DNA of 64,000 bases from Rhynochetos jubatus (GCA_027574665.1 CM050653.1:44218118-44282117), one strand, 5' to 3'; positions 49,201-63,509 are shown, numbered from the stretch's first letter. A program made the numbers and translations. Notes: generated by a model not told the origin, from the sequence alone.

Positions 49201-52200
49201 TTGGTATGATTGTTTTCTGCTTATGGGAAGAAGGGTGATTTGCATTTGGAGTGAAAATTGATGTTATTTGTGAGTTCTTGATTCCTATGGGAATTTGTTT
49301 CAGAGCCTCAGCCGGCTGTGGGCAAAGCCCTGCGTGTTAAGCCTGTTAGCTTTGTGTTGCACTTGCATGCCTGCATGCTCCAACAAAACTTTTGTCAGGT
49401 GTCCATCCTCCCTTCACTCCTCTTTCTTCTAGAACTGTCTCCCAGTTGGAACAGACAGCAGAAAATCCTGAGAGACTGAGGCATGAAAAGAGCTGCCAAT
49501 GCAGTGAAGTGCTTTTCTTCCTTGCTGCTCTTTTTTTTTTTCTAATGTTGCAGTTGTTGGAGACTCTTCTCATTTGTGCTCTGAAATGTGAGACACTGAC
49601 AAAGATAAGTGAATACTGAGGAAAATGGCTCCTTATTTTCAAAGCCATCTATCAGCCATGGTGAACTGTTTCATACTGAGTGCTGTCCAGTCAGGGCAAA
49701 ATAATCAAACAAGCTATGATACACTTTGTTTGGTAATGACTGTGTTGCTCGAGTCATCCTGAAGCTCTAGCTAACAGTTAACATCTATTTGAGAAGGTAC
49801 TTAAGCACATGTTTGTGTTCCTTGAACTGCAGTGGACTGAAGCAAGCAGTTAAGCGTTCTTCCAATCCGGATTGATTTTCTGTATTGGACCTGTGTTGCA
49901 AACTTATTTCAGTAGATGCTGTCACATAACACTTCTCTTTCCTCCTCCTTATGCAAATAGTGAGACGAGTTAGGTAGAATATGACAGGGTTATGTGTTAC
50001 CATAGCTAGCCACTAATGCAAAAAGTCATTTGAGCATGTATTTTGTGGAATGAATTGATGGGGAAATGCTTCACAAATTTCTGTGAGAAAATTAAAGAAC
50101 TACCTCTCTAAAGACTATTCCTAAAATGATACCGTCTTGAAAGGTTATTTAAATTCAAAGAACCCTCTAAGAAGTAATTGAGTTTTAAGACTATTTTAAG
50201 AGCTTGAGAGGTTTATGAATCAAATGTATAAGTCTTTATTTGAAACAGTATCAATTCTTATTAAATTTGATGAATCTGAAGGATATTTTGGGGATATCTC
50301 CTGTTTAGCTTTGGAAGAGGAACTACAGTGATGCTCTGAGAATTTACTGCTACAAGAATACTGACAAATTACTCTGTCTCAGTACCACCAGACTGCTTAT
50401 TCATGAGCTGAGGGTGAACATTCTGTTTTCTTGTGCAAGGATGCAGCAAGCAGACAGGTAAGAAAGCCCAGAAAGAATAGAATCTGCAGTGTGGCACAAA
50501 GATTGGCAACTCTCCCAGGACCATGGTGACCTCATCATGACCACATGATCATGACTGAAATTATGAAGTTCCACCAGGAAACTGGATTAAAATTTTAAGA
50601 TAGTGCGTTAAGTCAAAATTCAGAAATTATTGTAACTTGTAACAGTAGCAAAACCTCTATAAGGTACATTTGCTTAAAATATGGTCCTGTAGAAGGGTTG
50701 TAGATCAAACTGAGATTTCTGACAAATTATAAGACTTGTTTGGAGTTTAATAGGTGTATTAATGAATAACTCTAACAAAACCAAAAGTATCTGAATTTAT
50801 CTGATGTCATAGGACTCAGGTACAACAACAGATATTTGCTATTTTTAATTCATTAGGCTTTCCATGGTAAAGGAATAGAGGCTTTCCATAGATTATTATT
50901 ATGAGATTTCCTTGCCTAACTCTAAAAGTTTGTTTACCTAAGATGTACCCTAACATATGTTTCCGTCTGGAGAATTAAGTATTTTGAGGTTGAGATTAAA
51001 GTCATCAGAGGTCCTGTCTGTGACTATAGGTTTTGTCAGGAATAAAGGTGTAAATGAGGTAGCTGTTGTTTGTATTATTTTTTCTTTCCTTTCTTTAGTG
51101 GTACCACAGTAATCATAGTTAATCACTGCTTAGCTGATAATTTTGCTTCTTTTTAATTGTGAAATTTTCTGAGTTGTACAACCAAATTCCATGACAACCC
51201 CATCCATGAGTTTTCTTGACAAACAATCATTAGGATTTGCCATGCTGTGTCTTTTTTCTCTAGGTCCTTTTTGGTCATCTTCTGTAAAAAATTCCTTGAT
51301 TTTCAACTTTATGAAGCACATTCTTCTGCTCCTAATATCTCATCTAGGAAACAAATAAGTAGTCTTTAGTGTAATTCCTTAGGAAAGCACTTGTCTGTGA
51401 ATGGGCTGAGTGAGCAAGACTTAAATAATTGAAGTTTGGATTTTAAAATCCACTCTGTCTGTAATGATGTTGCTATATATGATCCACATAACTTTGAAAT
51501 ATTTAAATCTCTAAATTGTTGTATTGTTGTTCCTTCTGCCTCTATTATGTCACAGCTTTTTTTTTGTGTCTCACAGTGCTGTCATGGTAAAAGAAAATAG
51601 ATATGCTTATACTTTAATAAGCGATTAGGATTTTTGTTATGCCATCATTAGTCTTTCCACAGAAGTGTGGTGAACTGGACTAGCCAAACAACCATTTCTC
51701 ACCATTTCCTATATGCTGGGATGGCTCTAGGTAAAACAAACATTTCTACTTTGTTTCAGGTGCCCTTGACATGTGCTGCCTATATTAATCTGAAGTTGTG
51801 GAAAGGGTCCAAATCACATGGAGCTTGGCTCTGTAGAAAGGGTTATTAACAGGGTAATTTGCTAACTCTTTTGCTTTGTTCGCTCCTGTTACTCTGTTTT
51901 GTTAGCGGGTAGATACACTAAAATGGCACTGTGTGGTACCTGGTCAGGAAAGCCAGACAGCTAAGATACTTTGCTCATGAAGAAATTTCAGTGAGATAGA
52001 TGTTGTCACTTTAAGATATGTCCACATAATACTTATATTCTCATGTTTTGCGATTCTTGAATCTTAGTACTAGTAAAAATAACAGTTTTTATCTGAGCAA
52101 ATGGGTTCTGTCTAATACAGAATTGACATGAAATAGATTTTGTATTAGGATTGTTCTTTGAACTAAAATAAAGGAATAAAAAGAAGTGCCAACAATTTTA

Positions 52201-54427
52201 GTAGCAAAGCATACAAATTAACTTGCTGGTGATTCTCCTGAGAATCCAGGTATGATTCCGTTTATCTCTCATAAATTTGGGTGATGATTCCCAAACTGTT
52301 ATTCCCAACTGTGTTTTTAAACTCTGGTTGTTCCATCCAGCTTTGGCTAAAACCAGCTCTCACCAGAAGACATCTGTGTTTTTGTGGTGATTTCCAGCAA
52401 TGTTTGGAGGCAATTTTTGCCTTCCATCTGCCAGAACCAAGCACAGTACAGCTGATATATTTAGGACACTGGCTTCACTGTAAAATTACGAGTGTCTTTT
52501 CTGGTGTAGCTACAGTTGTGTTACTTCAGGCATACAGGCCTGGACTTAATCTATCTCATCTCAAATGGTCCTGCTCTCCTAAATGTGGCTGTCCATGCAT
52601 ATGTCTAATCTTGTACCTAAATACCTGCTAGAGACTGGCTTGAAGTTTGACCTGAACCACAGATTCCTTAGTCATCAGTTCCCCTGAAGCATTTTATTTT
52701 CCTTTATTCTTATTTATTTATTTTAAATTAAAAATTGCTCTTTCTCTTAGAAATATTACTGCTATTAAAAAAAATGCTACAAGGTGACTTAATCATAAAT
52801 TCTGGGAGGCACAACTTCTGGGAAACCCTATAAATTGAAGGGATTACAACATTTCAAAATTCCTTTGTCAGATGCTGTCTCTAATTTCCTTTTTTCTTCC
52901 TATGTTATTACTGTCCCCACAGGAATGATGGATGACAAAGAATGATGTTCCCATTAACTTAAATTGTCACCCATAAACCCTCCAGAGATTTCTAATTAAT
53001 ATGCAAGTTTACTAGATTGGGCTTATTGTGAGAAGCCTGCTCATTGTGCTCCGTATTCTTGCCAATGCAGCCCACAAGTCCATAAATCTTCATAGCTCTG
53101 GGATTCCCAATATGTCCCATTACGATGAAAAAGTGGCATCTGATGCAGGGAGTGTAAATACTGTGAGGATGTCCAATAAAGTGTTTCATTCTTCACTGGT
53201 GAATTACAGCTTTATGGCACATAAATAAAGCAAAGCAAGGAGAACTAAAATATGAGGAATAGATATATATCACCCATGTTATCTGGAATGAAACTATTTC
53301 TACTATGGTGACAAATTGCTCATCTTCAATTTGCATTCATGTCTTGTGTTACACCACTCTAAAGACAGCTGGTTGATGATGTCATACATGAACTCCAAAG
53401 ATGGATTCTGCTATCCTCCAACTTTTAATGGGAGAAATACATCAGACTGGGTCAGAGACCAAGGGGTATAGTGCATTGCTTAATAGCCTGGTAAAGTTTG
53501 AGAAGAAACAGTATTTTTTTTAACAATCACCTTTATATTATTAACAGAAAGTAAGATTTGGACACATAAACTGTTTGATTGATCAGGAGAATAATATTTT
53601 GATCCACCTATGTATTTTTGTTTGTGGAGTTATTAGTTAAATTAATTTTGACCATCTTGAATTCTGGAGGATGCTCTTCCTCCTTACTGATTCACAATAA
53701 AAATGCTCCCTTGAATGTAAAGATGATGGGTATGAGACTTCACAAATGAAGGAATCTGTCTGCCTGATAAAAAAAATTAGAGATTATGGATAGCTCAGCA
53801 TTCAATTATCTATTTTAAAACGAAAGAAAAAAACCACAAAATCCCACCTGCTTACATTAGATATAAGGAAGTTGATGGATGTAGCACCTCTCTCCAGTCA
53901 CGTGGGCCTAGTCTTTGGTGCAGTTTAACTCTGAAATTGCTTTTGCGGGGACAGACATGTTAGCTGGTAAATCATGGTGATTTATTTGGCTGCTTCTGAA
54001 ATCCAAATATTCTTGTCTGTCTGGTAAGGCATCTGGGTGCCTGTAGGAAGTAGTGTCTGTAAGAAGCAAGTGATCCCAGCCTTTCTTCTGGGCAAAATGG
54101 GTGTTGTTTATGGTGGTCACAGCAACCAAGGTTGTTTCAAACCCCAGCATCAGTGGTCCTGTGCAGTTTAGTGACTGAAGCCCAAGCAGAGCACTGTTGA
54201 TGATGTGGGGGATGAAGCCAGGAGTTGTAGACATATGGCAGAGGGGTGTTGACAGGCAGGAATGATGAACGTGTTCTTCCTCATTCCATGGTGGCTCTGG
54301 GGCTCTGTGTTGTACAGTAGCTGTGAAGGACTCTGGTTTCTTTCTTCCTTGTGCACAACTTTCTTTTGAACCATATGGCAAGAAAACCACACTAGAAGCT
54401 ATGAAATGAGGTCTGGGGATGTGGATC
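46203..54427. other. Unique non-coding sequence
   Basis: Nothing identified. An exon-like span at 50309-50457 is treated in the findings. The 177-codon minus-strand frame at 53908-54441 reaches the A/C tract that follows and matches nothing I know. Confidence 0.5.
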
Positions 54428-54657
54428 TTAAAAACAAACAAACCCCCTCAAACGCCTCCCAGCAAAAAACCCACCACCCCACCCAAAAAAGTCCCCACAA
54501 CCAAAAAACCCTACAAAAACCACCAGAAAAAAAAAAAAAAACCCAAACACCACCAACAGGCAACAAATGTCCAACCAAAACCTCAACCAAATAAAACCTC
54601 CCCAAACCCCCACGAAAAACATACACATAAATATAAAAAAACCCCAACTCTCCCCCC
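54428..54657 (+). repeat. A/C-rich low-complexity tract, about 230 bp
   Basis: Almost only A and C on the plus strand, including A15 at about 54526-54540, with very few G or T. The other strand is a T/G-rich tract. It yields spurious Lys/Pro/Thr-rich frames on one strand and Gly/Phe/Trp/Val-rich frames on the other. It has no fixed period, so it is not a microsatellite. Confidence 0.88.
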
Positions 54658-57600
54658 ATGAAACAGAATAAATATACTAACAAGACCTGCTTTGTTCAAC
54701 ATCAGCCTGTGGTGGGTTTTGCTGCTGTAGTGATATGTGAATTTTCCGAATTCAATCACTAGGGTAATCACTTAGCAAAAGATGTGATGACAGAAGTGAA
54801 AAGGATTTCACAGACCATGAAACCCAAGCTGCTGTTCTAAGCATATTGTCACATCACCCTATTTATAAATGTGACAGCTCCATCAAAATTGATTAGGATG
54901 TTTGCTCCTCTCACCTGTATGAGCAGAGTATTCTACAAATGCACTTGTTTTATGCAGGGTCCAGTCTATGCTTGTTTATGGCTGATTATATCCACGGACT
55001 CTTTGGTCTGCACTGCACTTCAATAGCTTTTTTCTCCCTTTAATGTTCATACCCTGGTGTATTTATATACAGTGATCCAAAGACTTCTGTCTGCCGTTTT
55101 TCCATTTTTCCTGAATTTTCTGCCTTTCATGTAAGATAACCTTAATTCCTCTGACCATCCTAGCCCTTCTCTGACCTGTAGTAGTCTTCATTTATTATGA
55201 AAAGAGGTAAATAGGATTTGTGATCTTAACTCTAGGTAAGGTCTTACAGAGGTAAAACCACAGTGCTCTGATTTCTTATACCATGTGTGTCTTGTCATGG
55301 GATTGCATTTGTCTTTTCCCTCTTTGTATGTATGGTTCATGGTCATTGCAGCCTGTGTGTCCAGGCATTTCCAGCTAGTGAACTCTGAATCTTAGTAGAA
55401 ATTCATCTTGTATGCCAAGACTTTTTGTGTAATGAGACTTAATGTTGCCTTTCCTTTCCCAGCTGACAGGAAAGGAAGCCCTAATGGACGGGCAGGAAAA
55501 GATGCAGTGTGCTTTGGTCGTGTTGCTGACTTTCAGGGGTCAGGACTGTAGGCTGCAGAGTCTGTGATGCCCATGCTTATTTAATGAATTACTTTATCAA
55601 TTTTATTGCACTTAAGGTCTCTGCATTTTTGATATTGCCCTACTATGTCATCAGTGCACCTTATTTTATTCACAACCGTTAGTGGCTTGATATGATTTAG
55701 ACAGATGCTCGCATTTTCATAGGTAAGAGCTATGGCTGAAATCTTGGGTGAGGCACTTCTCTCTTATTGCTGGCTAGATATGAAATAGTTTAAAATCTTC
55801 CTTGGACAGCATGTTTTTTTTTTTTTTTTTTTAATTTTTATTTGTGTATGGACTCAGATGGAGGTAGAGAATACAATAATGTTCAGGTGACCTAATAAAG
55901 ATTTAGAATTAAGATGACTATATTTGAACAAGTTTACTTAGGAGATTATACTTATTGTTAGTATTTCATAACTGTGGATATAGTTGCTCCAAATACCCAG
56001 TGTGTTAGTGGTCTTGGTTAACAGGAGATACTGTAACTCTAGCAACTGTCTCTTCACTAAATTTACAGGTTAAATCAAGAGACACTGCATTTGGCTTACA
56101 CGCAAGATTGAGGTCAAGGCATGTGTGTTCTGTTCTCATCCCTGCCACAGATCTGCTGGATAAGTGTGGGTCAGGCTCTGCCCTTTAGTTTCTTTCTCTA
56201 TAAAACTTAAACACACATCATCAATTTAACAGCCCATGACACCTTACAATTTGAGTTCAGCCATGGCCTCTGCCTCAGAGGTTTCAAAACAAGTGGCGTG
56301 TTAAGGTGTATTTGGCAAGGTTGCAAAAATGTGATAATGATTACATTAAGTCAGTGGGGGGAAAAAAAAATTAAATATATTCTGTATGTTCCTTCAAGTT
56401 CGTCAGCTGGGAGTCTCAAGAAGTGGGGGTTTTAAGGCTCTTTGCAGTAAATCATATTTTGTGGCAGATATGTCAGCTGTACCTGGACTGAAAGACTATA
56501 ACCATTTATCTGGGGTTTAGGAAGCAGAAGGGTTAAAGCATGCCCATATTTCACATCTGTTGAGTGTCTTGTTCCTTTCTTCTTTCAAGGGTTCTGTCAG
56601 CTTCACTCTAGGACCAAGAGCTCTAATGTGCCACCTTCCCCTCATTGCTCACTGCCAGGAGGGTAACGAGGCCTGACTTAGAAATGCTGTGTGAGTGGCA
56701 AGCAGCTGAGCAGTCTGATTCAGTATATGGCTGCATACAGTACTGTAAATCTGGCAAGCCAAATTATACTCGGAGGGATAATGACAACTCCATATGGAAT
56801 GGAAAATTGTTTGCATGTAGATTTTGCTTCTTAACTCTTCTGGTCTTCCTGTAGTTAGTAGGCAGGCAGCAGCCTCCAAAGCTAACAGTGATACTACTTC
56901 TTGTCCAGCTGGCATGGAAGATTTAACTTTGTGTGAGCCAGCTGGCTATCTCCTTGCCTCCTTTTACCTAACAGACTGAAATATGTCATCCTTGAGATAT
57001 GACCAGACTCTTGGAACTTACACCTCTTTCTGGGAAAGAAACTGCATTATTAGTACTATGCATATGCTTTGCTTCAGAGATATATAAATATACAAATATA
57101 GATACATATGTATGTATATGCTTTATCTATCTATCTTCATGAACAGATGTTAAAACTAAAAAAGAGACTTCAAGCTTACAAATAGAAATCCAGAAAAAAG
57201 AACCAGGAAATGAAAAACCAAGGTACTCTCTTTTCACTTTGACGTGACTGTCTTCCCCTACCCTGTGTATGTGCTAGCCTTAATTATCAATTGAATTGTT
57301 TAAATATGTAGACAAATTTATTCCATATACCTACTCAGAGGTGTTGATATTAGGAGGATCAGAGTATTTTCATTTCCTGTATTTGGGAATTTAATTTATT
57401 ACTCTTCAATATGGCTAGTAGCTTTTGTATTTATTTTCCATTTTTCTGATAAATACAAATAGTATGGAGAAAGATAAAAATGTTATTTTTTTTAAATAAC
57501 TTTTTTTATAAGTAGTCCTGTTAAGCTCTGAAATTCACATCTGGAACAATGAATTGAAGAGGACATTTTGATATTTACTGGTGCTGCTATTTGGCTGAAT

Positions 57601-60600
57601 CTAGATTTTTGCAGAGGCAGCAATGTATCAGTCTGAGCCATGGAAAAAGCCTGGGAAAGAGCCATCTCTCTTTCCCAGGAGAATGTAGATTTTAGAGACA
57701 ATTGAAAGTGAGTGGCACAGAGAATTTCACCTATTTGGGTGTGGTGCTAGGGCAGTATTGGTGATATCTCATTAAGTTATAGACATTCTCTTAATGTCTC
57801 TATATATTCTTTTAATATCAATTATTCTAGCCAACATCTCATCTTGCCAAGCTCCTTTAAATAGCATGGGAAGTGAATGGAGTTATTTTGCATCTCCCCT
57901 TTTGGCTGCTCAAACCTTAAAAAATTCTCAACCAAAGCAATTTTAAAATTATCCAAGCTTGCAAAAAAATGGAATTAAAAGCATGACATAAAAGCACTTT
58001 AAAAAGTGCTAACTCTGGATTCTTGTCTTTTATCTCATAAAAAGCAGATGTGGCACAAACCCCTAGCAATAATCTGAGATGCCTACCATGCAGAGATGTA
58101 TTAAGAGCAACAAAGAAAACTCCCTACCTCATGTGAGTGATGTTTGCACACTGAGTGCCTGCTGCTGGTGGCACCGAGTGCCTTTGTTTATATTGACTGA
58201 AAAAAGAAGACCTTTATTTAAATAAACCTTTAAATAAGTCTAAATATTGGCTTAAAAAAAAAAAAAAAGGCATTTTTTTCCAGCATAATTAATGAGGATT
58301 GTGGAAATGAAGTTGTTAGAATCCACTTATTAATTGAACATTAACAGTAAATGAAGGTAGGATTTAGAGTAGTTAAAACAGAGGGGCTACAGATGTTAGG
58401 TTATTACAGACTAATGTACTGCTACCCTTTTTTCTCCATCAGTCTCCTTAGAGCAACGTGTACAGTGTCACTAATGACTACAACTAGTTAATTAGTCTTG
58501 ACTGTTGATCAAAGCAGGGAGCTCATGAGAAAGATCTCAAAGGATAGCAGATGCTGTTTGTACCAAGGCTGCTGGTCATGCATTGCTCAGTGATCTCATC
58601 TGTTCTGTATATTTGTCATCTATTTTGTCATAGGAGATCTGGGATCTCCATCTTCTAGATGAAGAAAATTAGTCCCTCGATGCTTATTGCAACTGGTATT
58701 GTGAATGATATATTGCTGAGGATCAAACAAAATAGATCACATGTACATCAAGAAAAGGCCATCATGTAAGACTGTTTTATATGCTGACTTTGTCAGCTGA
58801 CTTTGTTTGACGTTGTCAAACTTATAAAGATAGTTTTAAATAAGTAAAAATATAAAACAAGGTGCAATAAAACCAGGGTGTTTGGCTCCTAATAAAATAA
58901 CCTACGAAGGTGTTTGCGTCTTTTGCAAGTTTTAACTGCTTCAGCTGAAGGCAGTTCTTAAGTTTGTTTAGAGCCAAATTATTTGCAGTAGTTTTTCAGG
59001 CACAGCATCCTCCAAGGGGATCCACGGAGATATATCCAGGAATATATCAATTTGTACTGAGCACAGGAGACCTTTGGTGTTAAGCAAGATGCCTCATGTT
59101 TGGATTCTATCCATAAAAAGGGATGTAGTGAAATTCCTAAGACTTCCAAACCATGGATTACATGGTGGAGATTCTTTTAAAATCTTTTAAGTGAAATCTG
59201 TAGTTGGAGATAACTTCCCTGAGGATTACTTGCAAATATATTGTATTCCACAGCTTAGATGGCACAGACACAATAAATTTTTCATTCTAATTTATCTTTG
59301 TACATGGTTTATGATACTACTCCCCCCACCCCCCCAATTACATGGCGTGCAATTTTTCATGCTTGTTCTTTTCTCAGAAGTGATTTTTTTTTTTCCAAAG
59401 GATTTCAAAGAAAATCATTTTAGCTCTGAGTGAGCTGAGTGTGAAAAGGATTGTTTTCACACACTTTTATGCTTTGGTTGCTCCAGAAGCATTTAAATCT
59501 GAAAACTGCTGTTGTGATGGCTAGGTCTCAGCCTCTCAGATAAGGTGTTATGGGCACACAAAAATAACATTAAAAGGGCATTAATAAGGCTGTGAAGTTA
59601 AGTGCTTGCCAAAAAAAATTAGCCAATGACAGAATGAACATTGATAGCAAATCCTTAATTCAACCCTGCTCTCTGTATATGTTCTGACATCTTTTAAGTG
59701 ATAATGTACTATTTATTTTTTTTCATGCCCTGTCTTTTTCTTACCTGGTATTGTCTTTCCTTACTTGAGCCTGTCTTATCACATTTCTCTTTCCAGATCC
59801 AGTTTTCTTTGCCTGTCATTCTTTGTTTTATCCATCCAGACTTCTCATTTCCACCTCCTCCCTGACATTTTCTTGCATCACATTCTTACTTTCACCTTCA
59901 CTCCTGAATGTCTCTTTTCACTCTGCTGCTTTATGTCATCTTCCTGCTGTTGGTCAGGAATAAATGAAACTATAAGGAATGACAACAAAATCCACATCAT
60001 ATTTTTTGTGTCTTAAGGTGTAACATACAGATTTATGTGTGGGAATGTCTTTGGGAATAAAATTTTGGAGGAAGGATGGGGGAAACACTTCCAGACTGTA
60101 GCCACTGTCCAGCATCTCCCATTCTTTTGGCTTGCAGGTCTTTTTGCTATGCCATGTGCTTTGGAATTTCCAGTGGGGGTTCAGATCTAATGAAAAACCC
60201 TGAAAGTGGACAGAGCATGTGAACTCCAACAGTGGAAATGCAGAATGTAGCTGGTGAGAGCTCATGCTCTGCAGCAATGCTCAGAGCAAGACATGGTGCC
60301 AGGGCAGCTCATTCATCTTGCTTCCTACTGCCTTCCTTCTTTCTCTTGTAGGTTTCCCTTCCTGCATTAAGCAGCAATCTGTAAGAATGTAAAGCGTGTT
60401 TGCCTCACTTGGGGTCCCCTTGTCCAGATCTTCCTATGACTGCAGGGATTTTTACCTTGGTGGTATCACCAAGTATGTGCTTGCCTCATGTTCTCCTACA
60501 GCTCAGTCAGTTTATTTCAGTTACAGATGTCTTGAGTTTTCTAAGCATGTGTTAATAGCTGAAGTAAACATATTAGAAAGGTGTGCTGGAGGAAGCTATC

Positions 60601-63164
60601 TAGGGGAAATAAAAAGAGGCAAAAAAAAAAGATATTCTTCACAGTTGTATTTCGCCAAACATATGTGAGCATGCTAAATTTGTGTGGGACTCCTCTGCAA
60701 AACCAAGTGCTGCTTTTACTCTTACCCACCTCATGTTTCCCATCCTCTCCCTATACCTTTTCATTAAACTGACTTCTACGTTAATTTAAATTAGTTTAGG
60801 CCCCTAGGAAAGGTTACTGTGTGTCTGTAACACCAACTGGAAGAACCCCTGCAGGTTTGTGGGGCATTGCTGTCAAGTACTCCCGCTATGCTCAGTGATC
60901 AGTGTGCTGGGAGGTGGGAACACACCGAACAAAGCAGCGAGCCCAGCTCACTGGGTGAATTTTAACCTTAATTTAATTCGGGAACTTCCCGAGCTTTCTC
61001 ACTAATACTGCATAAAGCTAACTTAGGTTCTTAATTTTCTACACTGTAAGTAGACCTGGCTAATTTTTTCCCCAGCTGTATAATTTGCAAAGGAGGTTGT
61101 CATTCTGTGTTAAATGAAATGGAAAAGAAGGAGCCTGAGGAAGATCTGTGTAAAGATGAAAGTTTGTTCCAGTTGAAAGCTGATGTTGATATTGAGTGAG
61201 ATCCAAAATCGCCTGATGCCAGAGGAAATGCTTCCCTTGATGTCATCAGATTTCAGATCAGGGCCGGCGTGCTCAGCCCACTGCTCCTCTGGCAGACTCT
61301 GGTACCTGAATCTCTGGGAGCGTAGGCTGTGCCAATGGCATTTAGAGAGACCCTACTCTGAAGTGTCCCCTGCCTGGTACCACATGCAATAGATGCCTCC
61401 TCCCACTCGTGTAATTCACTCTAGCTAGCTGTTTCTCCCCTCGAGTATTCCATGTGAGATTTTTTTTTGTCTTCCCTCCCTCCCCCCAGGCTTTTCCTGT
61501 TCTTTCATGAGGCCAGGTATGCATGGTTTTGTGTAATCCACCAGTGTCATGGACCAGATCTGGGTGACTCCCACTCTGGTGGGCAGCTGTCCTCTAGATC
61601 TGAGCTGCTGACTCAGTCAGCCAGGAACTGATTCCTGGATGGCCTCTTTGGGCATGAACTGTGACCCCACCACTGCCACTCTCTGTGCTTTTATATTTAA
61701 AAAAAAAAAAAAAGTGTATTTGAGAATCCAGGCAGTTATGTGAAAGGTAACAGATGAATCAGATTTCTAGTGATGTGCTCCAGTATTATTGTATGTTACA
61801 GGCTCAGGCACAGAACCATGGTCTTGGTAAACCCCAACAGAGCACAGTCAGCCCTGGGACCAAGAGGGGCTCCCTGGCGAAGGCTTTGAGATAGGTAGTC
61901 TCTTTTTGACTCTGTCAGGGAAATGTACCTCCTTGGATAGTCTCATGGCTGAATTGATTTCTCGGTTACCTTATGATCCATATTGCCCTTTGGTATTGCC
62001 GATCATACTGTTTTCTCTTTTGTTTCATCTGCCTGGTTTTTTTCCAGGCTTTATCTGCCTCTGCACTGCTGACCAGTTTTCCAATTTAATTTTATAGGGA
62101 GTGGGACAGAGACCCCTGTTGGATAGACTGCTGGTTAAAAGGTGCTATTGCCCTTAACTTGGCAATCGCTTACGTCAGTTCAGCAGACAAAGACGTCAAA
62201 ACACTTTTCTTGCTGTCAGAGCAGAGCAAGTATTTACTTCTTTTCAACATCCAAGTGTTTTCTCTGTGATTTTTAACAACTGTTGATAACAGATTAGCTG
62301 CTATGGTAAAACTGTGCTTTATGGCCTATGTACTATTTTGGGCTCTGTGCTGGTGGGGTGAAGAAAAACTAGTAGAGGTTACTTTCTTATTCTGAATCTG
62401 CTTTCCCACATATAAAGAGAGAGAATAAAAATCCTGGCTGCCTTTCTGATATGCCTTGAAATCCACTGCTGAAAAATGTTGCTTTAAAAGTTGGACATTA
62501 TAATCTATAATTATAATCAAACCCATATGAGCATTATGCGTGAGAAGGCAGCCTGATAGCATATACGGCTGCAAGTGGAAAGAAACCAGGAAATCCCTGC
62601 TGCAGATGAGTGACACTGCAGGCATTTTTTCGCACAGATATTAGCTGTTCATTGTGTCAGTAAGGCAGCGAACACAGTGAGACATATTGCTACGTGCTGA
62701 AATTCCTCCCTGTGTTTAATTTCTCTGCCATGATGTTGTGTTATCATAATCCTTTGACCAAAATATGAAAGTATCAGGAAAGGACTGAAAAATGAGTTCA
62801 AGTTTAGGGCTGAATGTCCTGCTATACTCTCTGAGCAGCATTAGTTTGGACGAAGCTGACAGTGGGAACCCACCCACACAAAAATAGAATTGGACAGCTG
62901 AACCCAGCTTATGTTTTGAGAATACAGCTTCTCTTTTGAAGTCTATGATTTTTAGTCCTATTGTACAGTTCAGTCTTGGACCATGAGAACTTGGAATGCA
63001 CTTTTGGGCATTTGGTCACTTCAGGAACTTCCATCTAAAACATTAGATTTTTACTGGCTTATGGAAGCAAAAAAGGTCTTGTTATCTCAAATAAATACAC
63101 AGCAGTTACTGTTGATTTTAAAAACTATTTTTACCTTGTGAACATACCTGAAGCATGAAGTGAA
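54658..63164. other. 8.5 kb of unique non-coding sequence
   Basis: No gene or transposon recognised. Small items: T19 at 55814-55832, an AT/TATC-rich patch at about 57078-57136, A15 at 58254-58268, A15 at 61699-61713, an imperfect C run at 59322-59336, and a palindromic kappaB-like GGGAACTTCC at 60980-60989. The part around 61200-61420 is richer in G+C but shows no clear exon. Confidence 0.5.
55814..55832 (+). repeat. Poly-T run (19 T)
   Basis: Nineteen T followed by AATTTTTATTT. No retroposed gene was seen on the side expected for a poly(A) tail on the minus strand. Confidence 0.85.
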
Positions 63165-63509
63165 TTATAGAATGATGGAACGTTTTGGGTTGGAAGGGAC
63201 CTTAAAGATCATCTAGTTCCAACCCCCTGCCATGGTCAGGGACACCCTCCACTAGACCAGGTTGCTCCAAGCCTCATCCAGCCTGGCCTTGAACACTGCC
63301 AGGGGTGGGGCATCCACAGCTTCTCTGGGCAACCTGTGCTAGTGCCCCACCACCCTTTCTGGGAAGAATTTTTTCCTGATATCCAATGTAAAACTCCCCA
63401 CTTTCAATTTAAACCAGTTACTCCTTGTCCTGTCACTACAGACCCTTGTAAAAAGTCCCCTTCCAGCTTTCTTGTCGACCCCTTCAGGTACTGGAAGGTG
63501 CTATAAGGA
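63165..63509 (-). mobile_element. CR1 LINE, 345-bp 3' fragment
   Basis: Reverse complement of the CR1 3' end and ORF2 tail: 'gttttgggttggaagggacc', 'gccatggtcagggacaccct', 'ctagaccaggttgctcc', 'tctctgggcaacctg', 'cttgtcctgtcactac', and a sharp break after 'ctggaaggtgctataagga'. The family normally continues beyond that break, so this copy is 5'-truncated there. The text is close to the usual avian CR1 3' end, suggesting a younger copy than the one at 11125. Confidence 0.94.

Noticed and set aside
53855-53869. 'ttagatataaggaag', shared with CR1 text near 22798
   Set aside because: About 14 identical bases with unrelated flanks are too little to call a CR1 fragment.
56736-56746. TACAGTACTGT, identical to the first 11 bases of miR-101
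   Set aside because: The match ends there and the flanks do not form the expected hairpin. The 11-mer is largely self-palindromic, so it is a likely coincidence.
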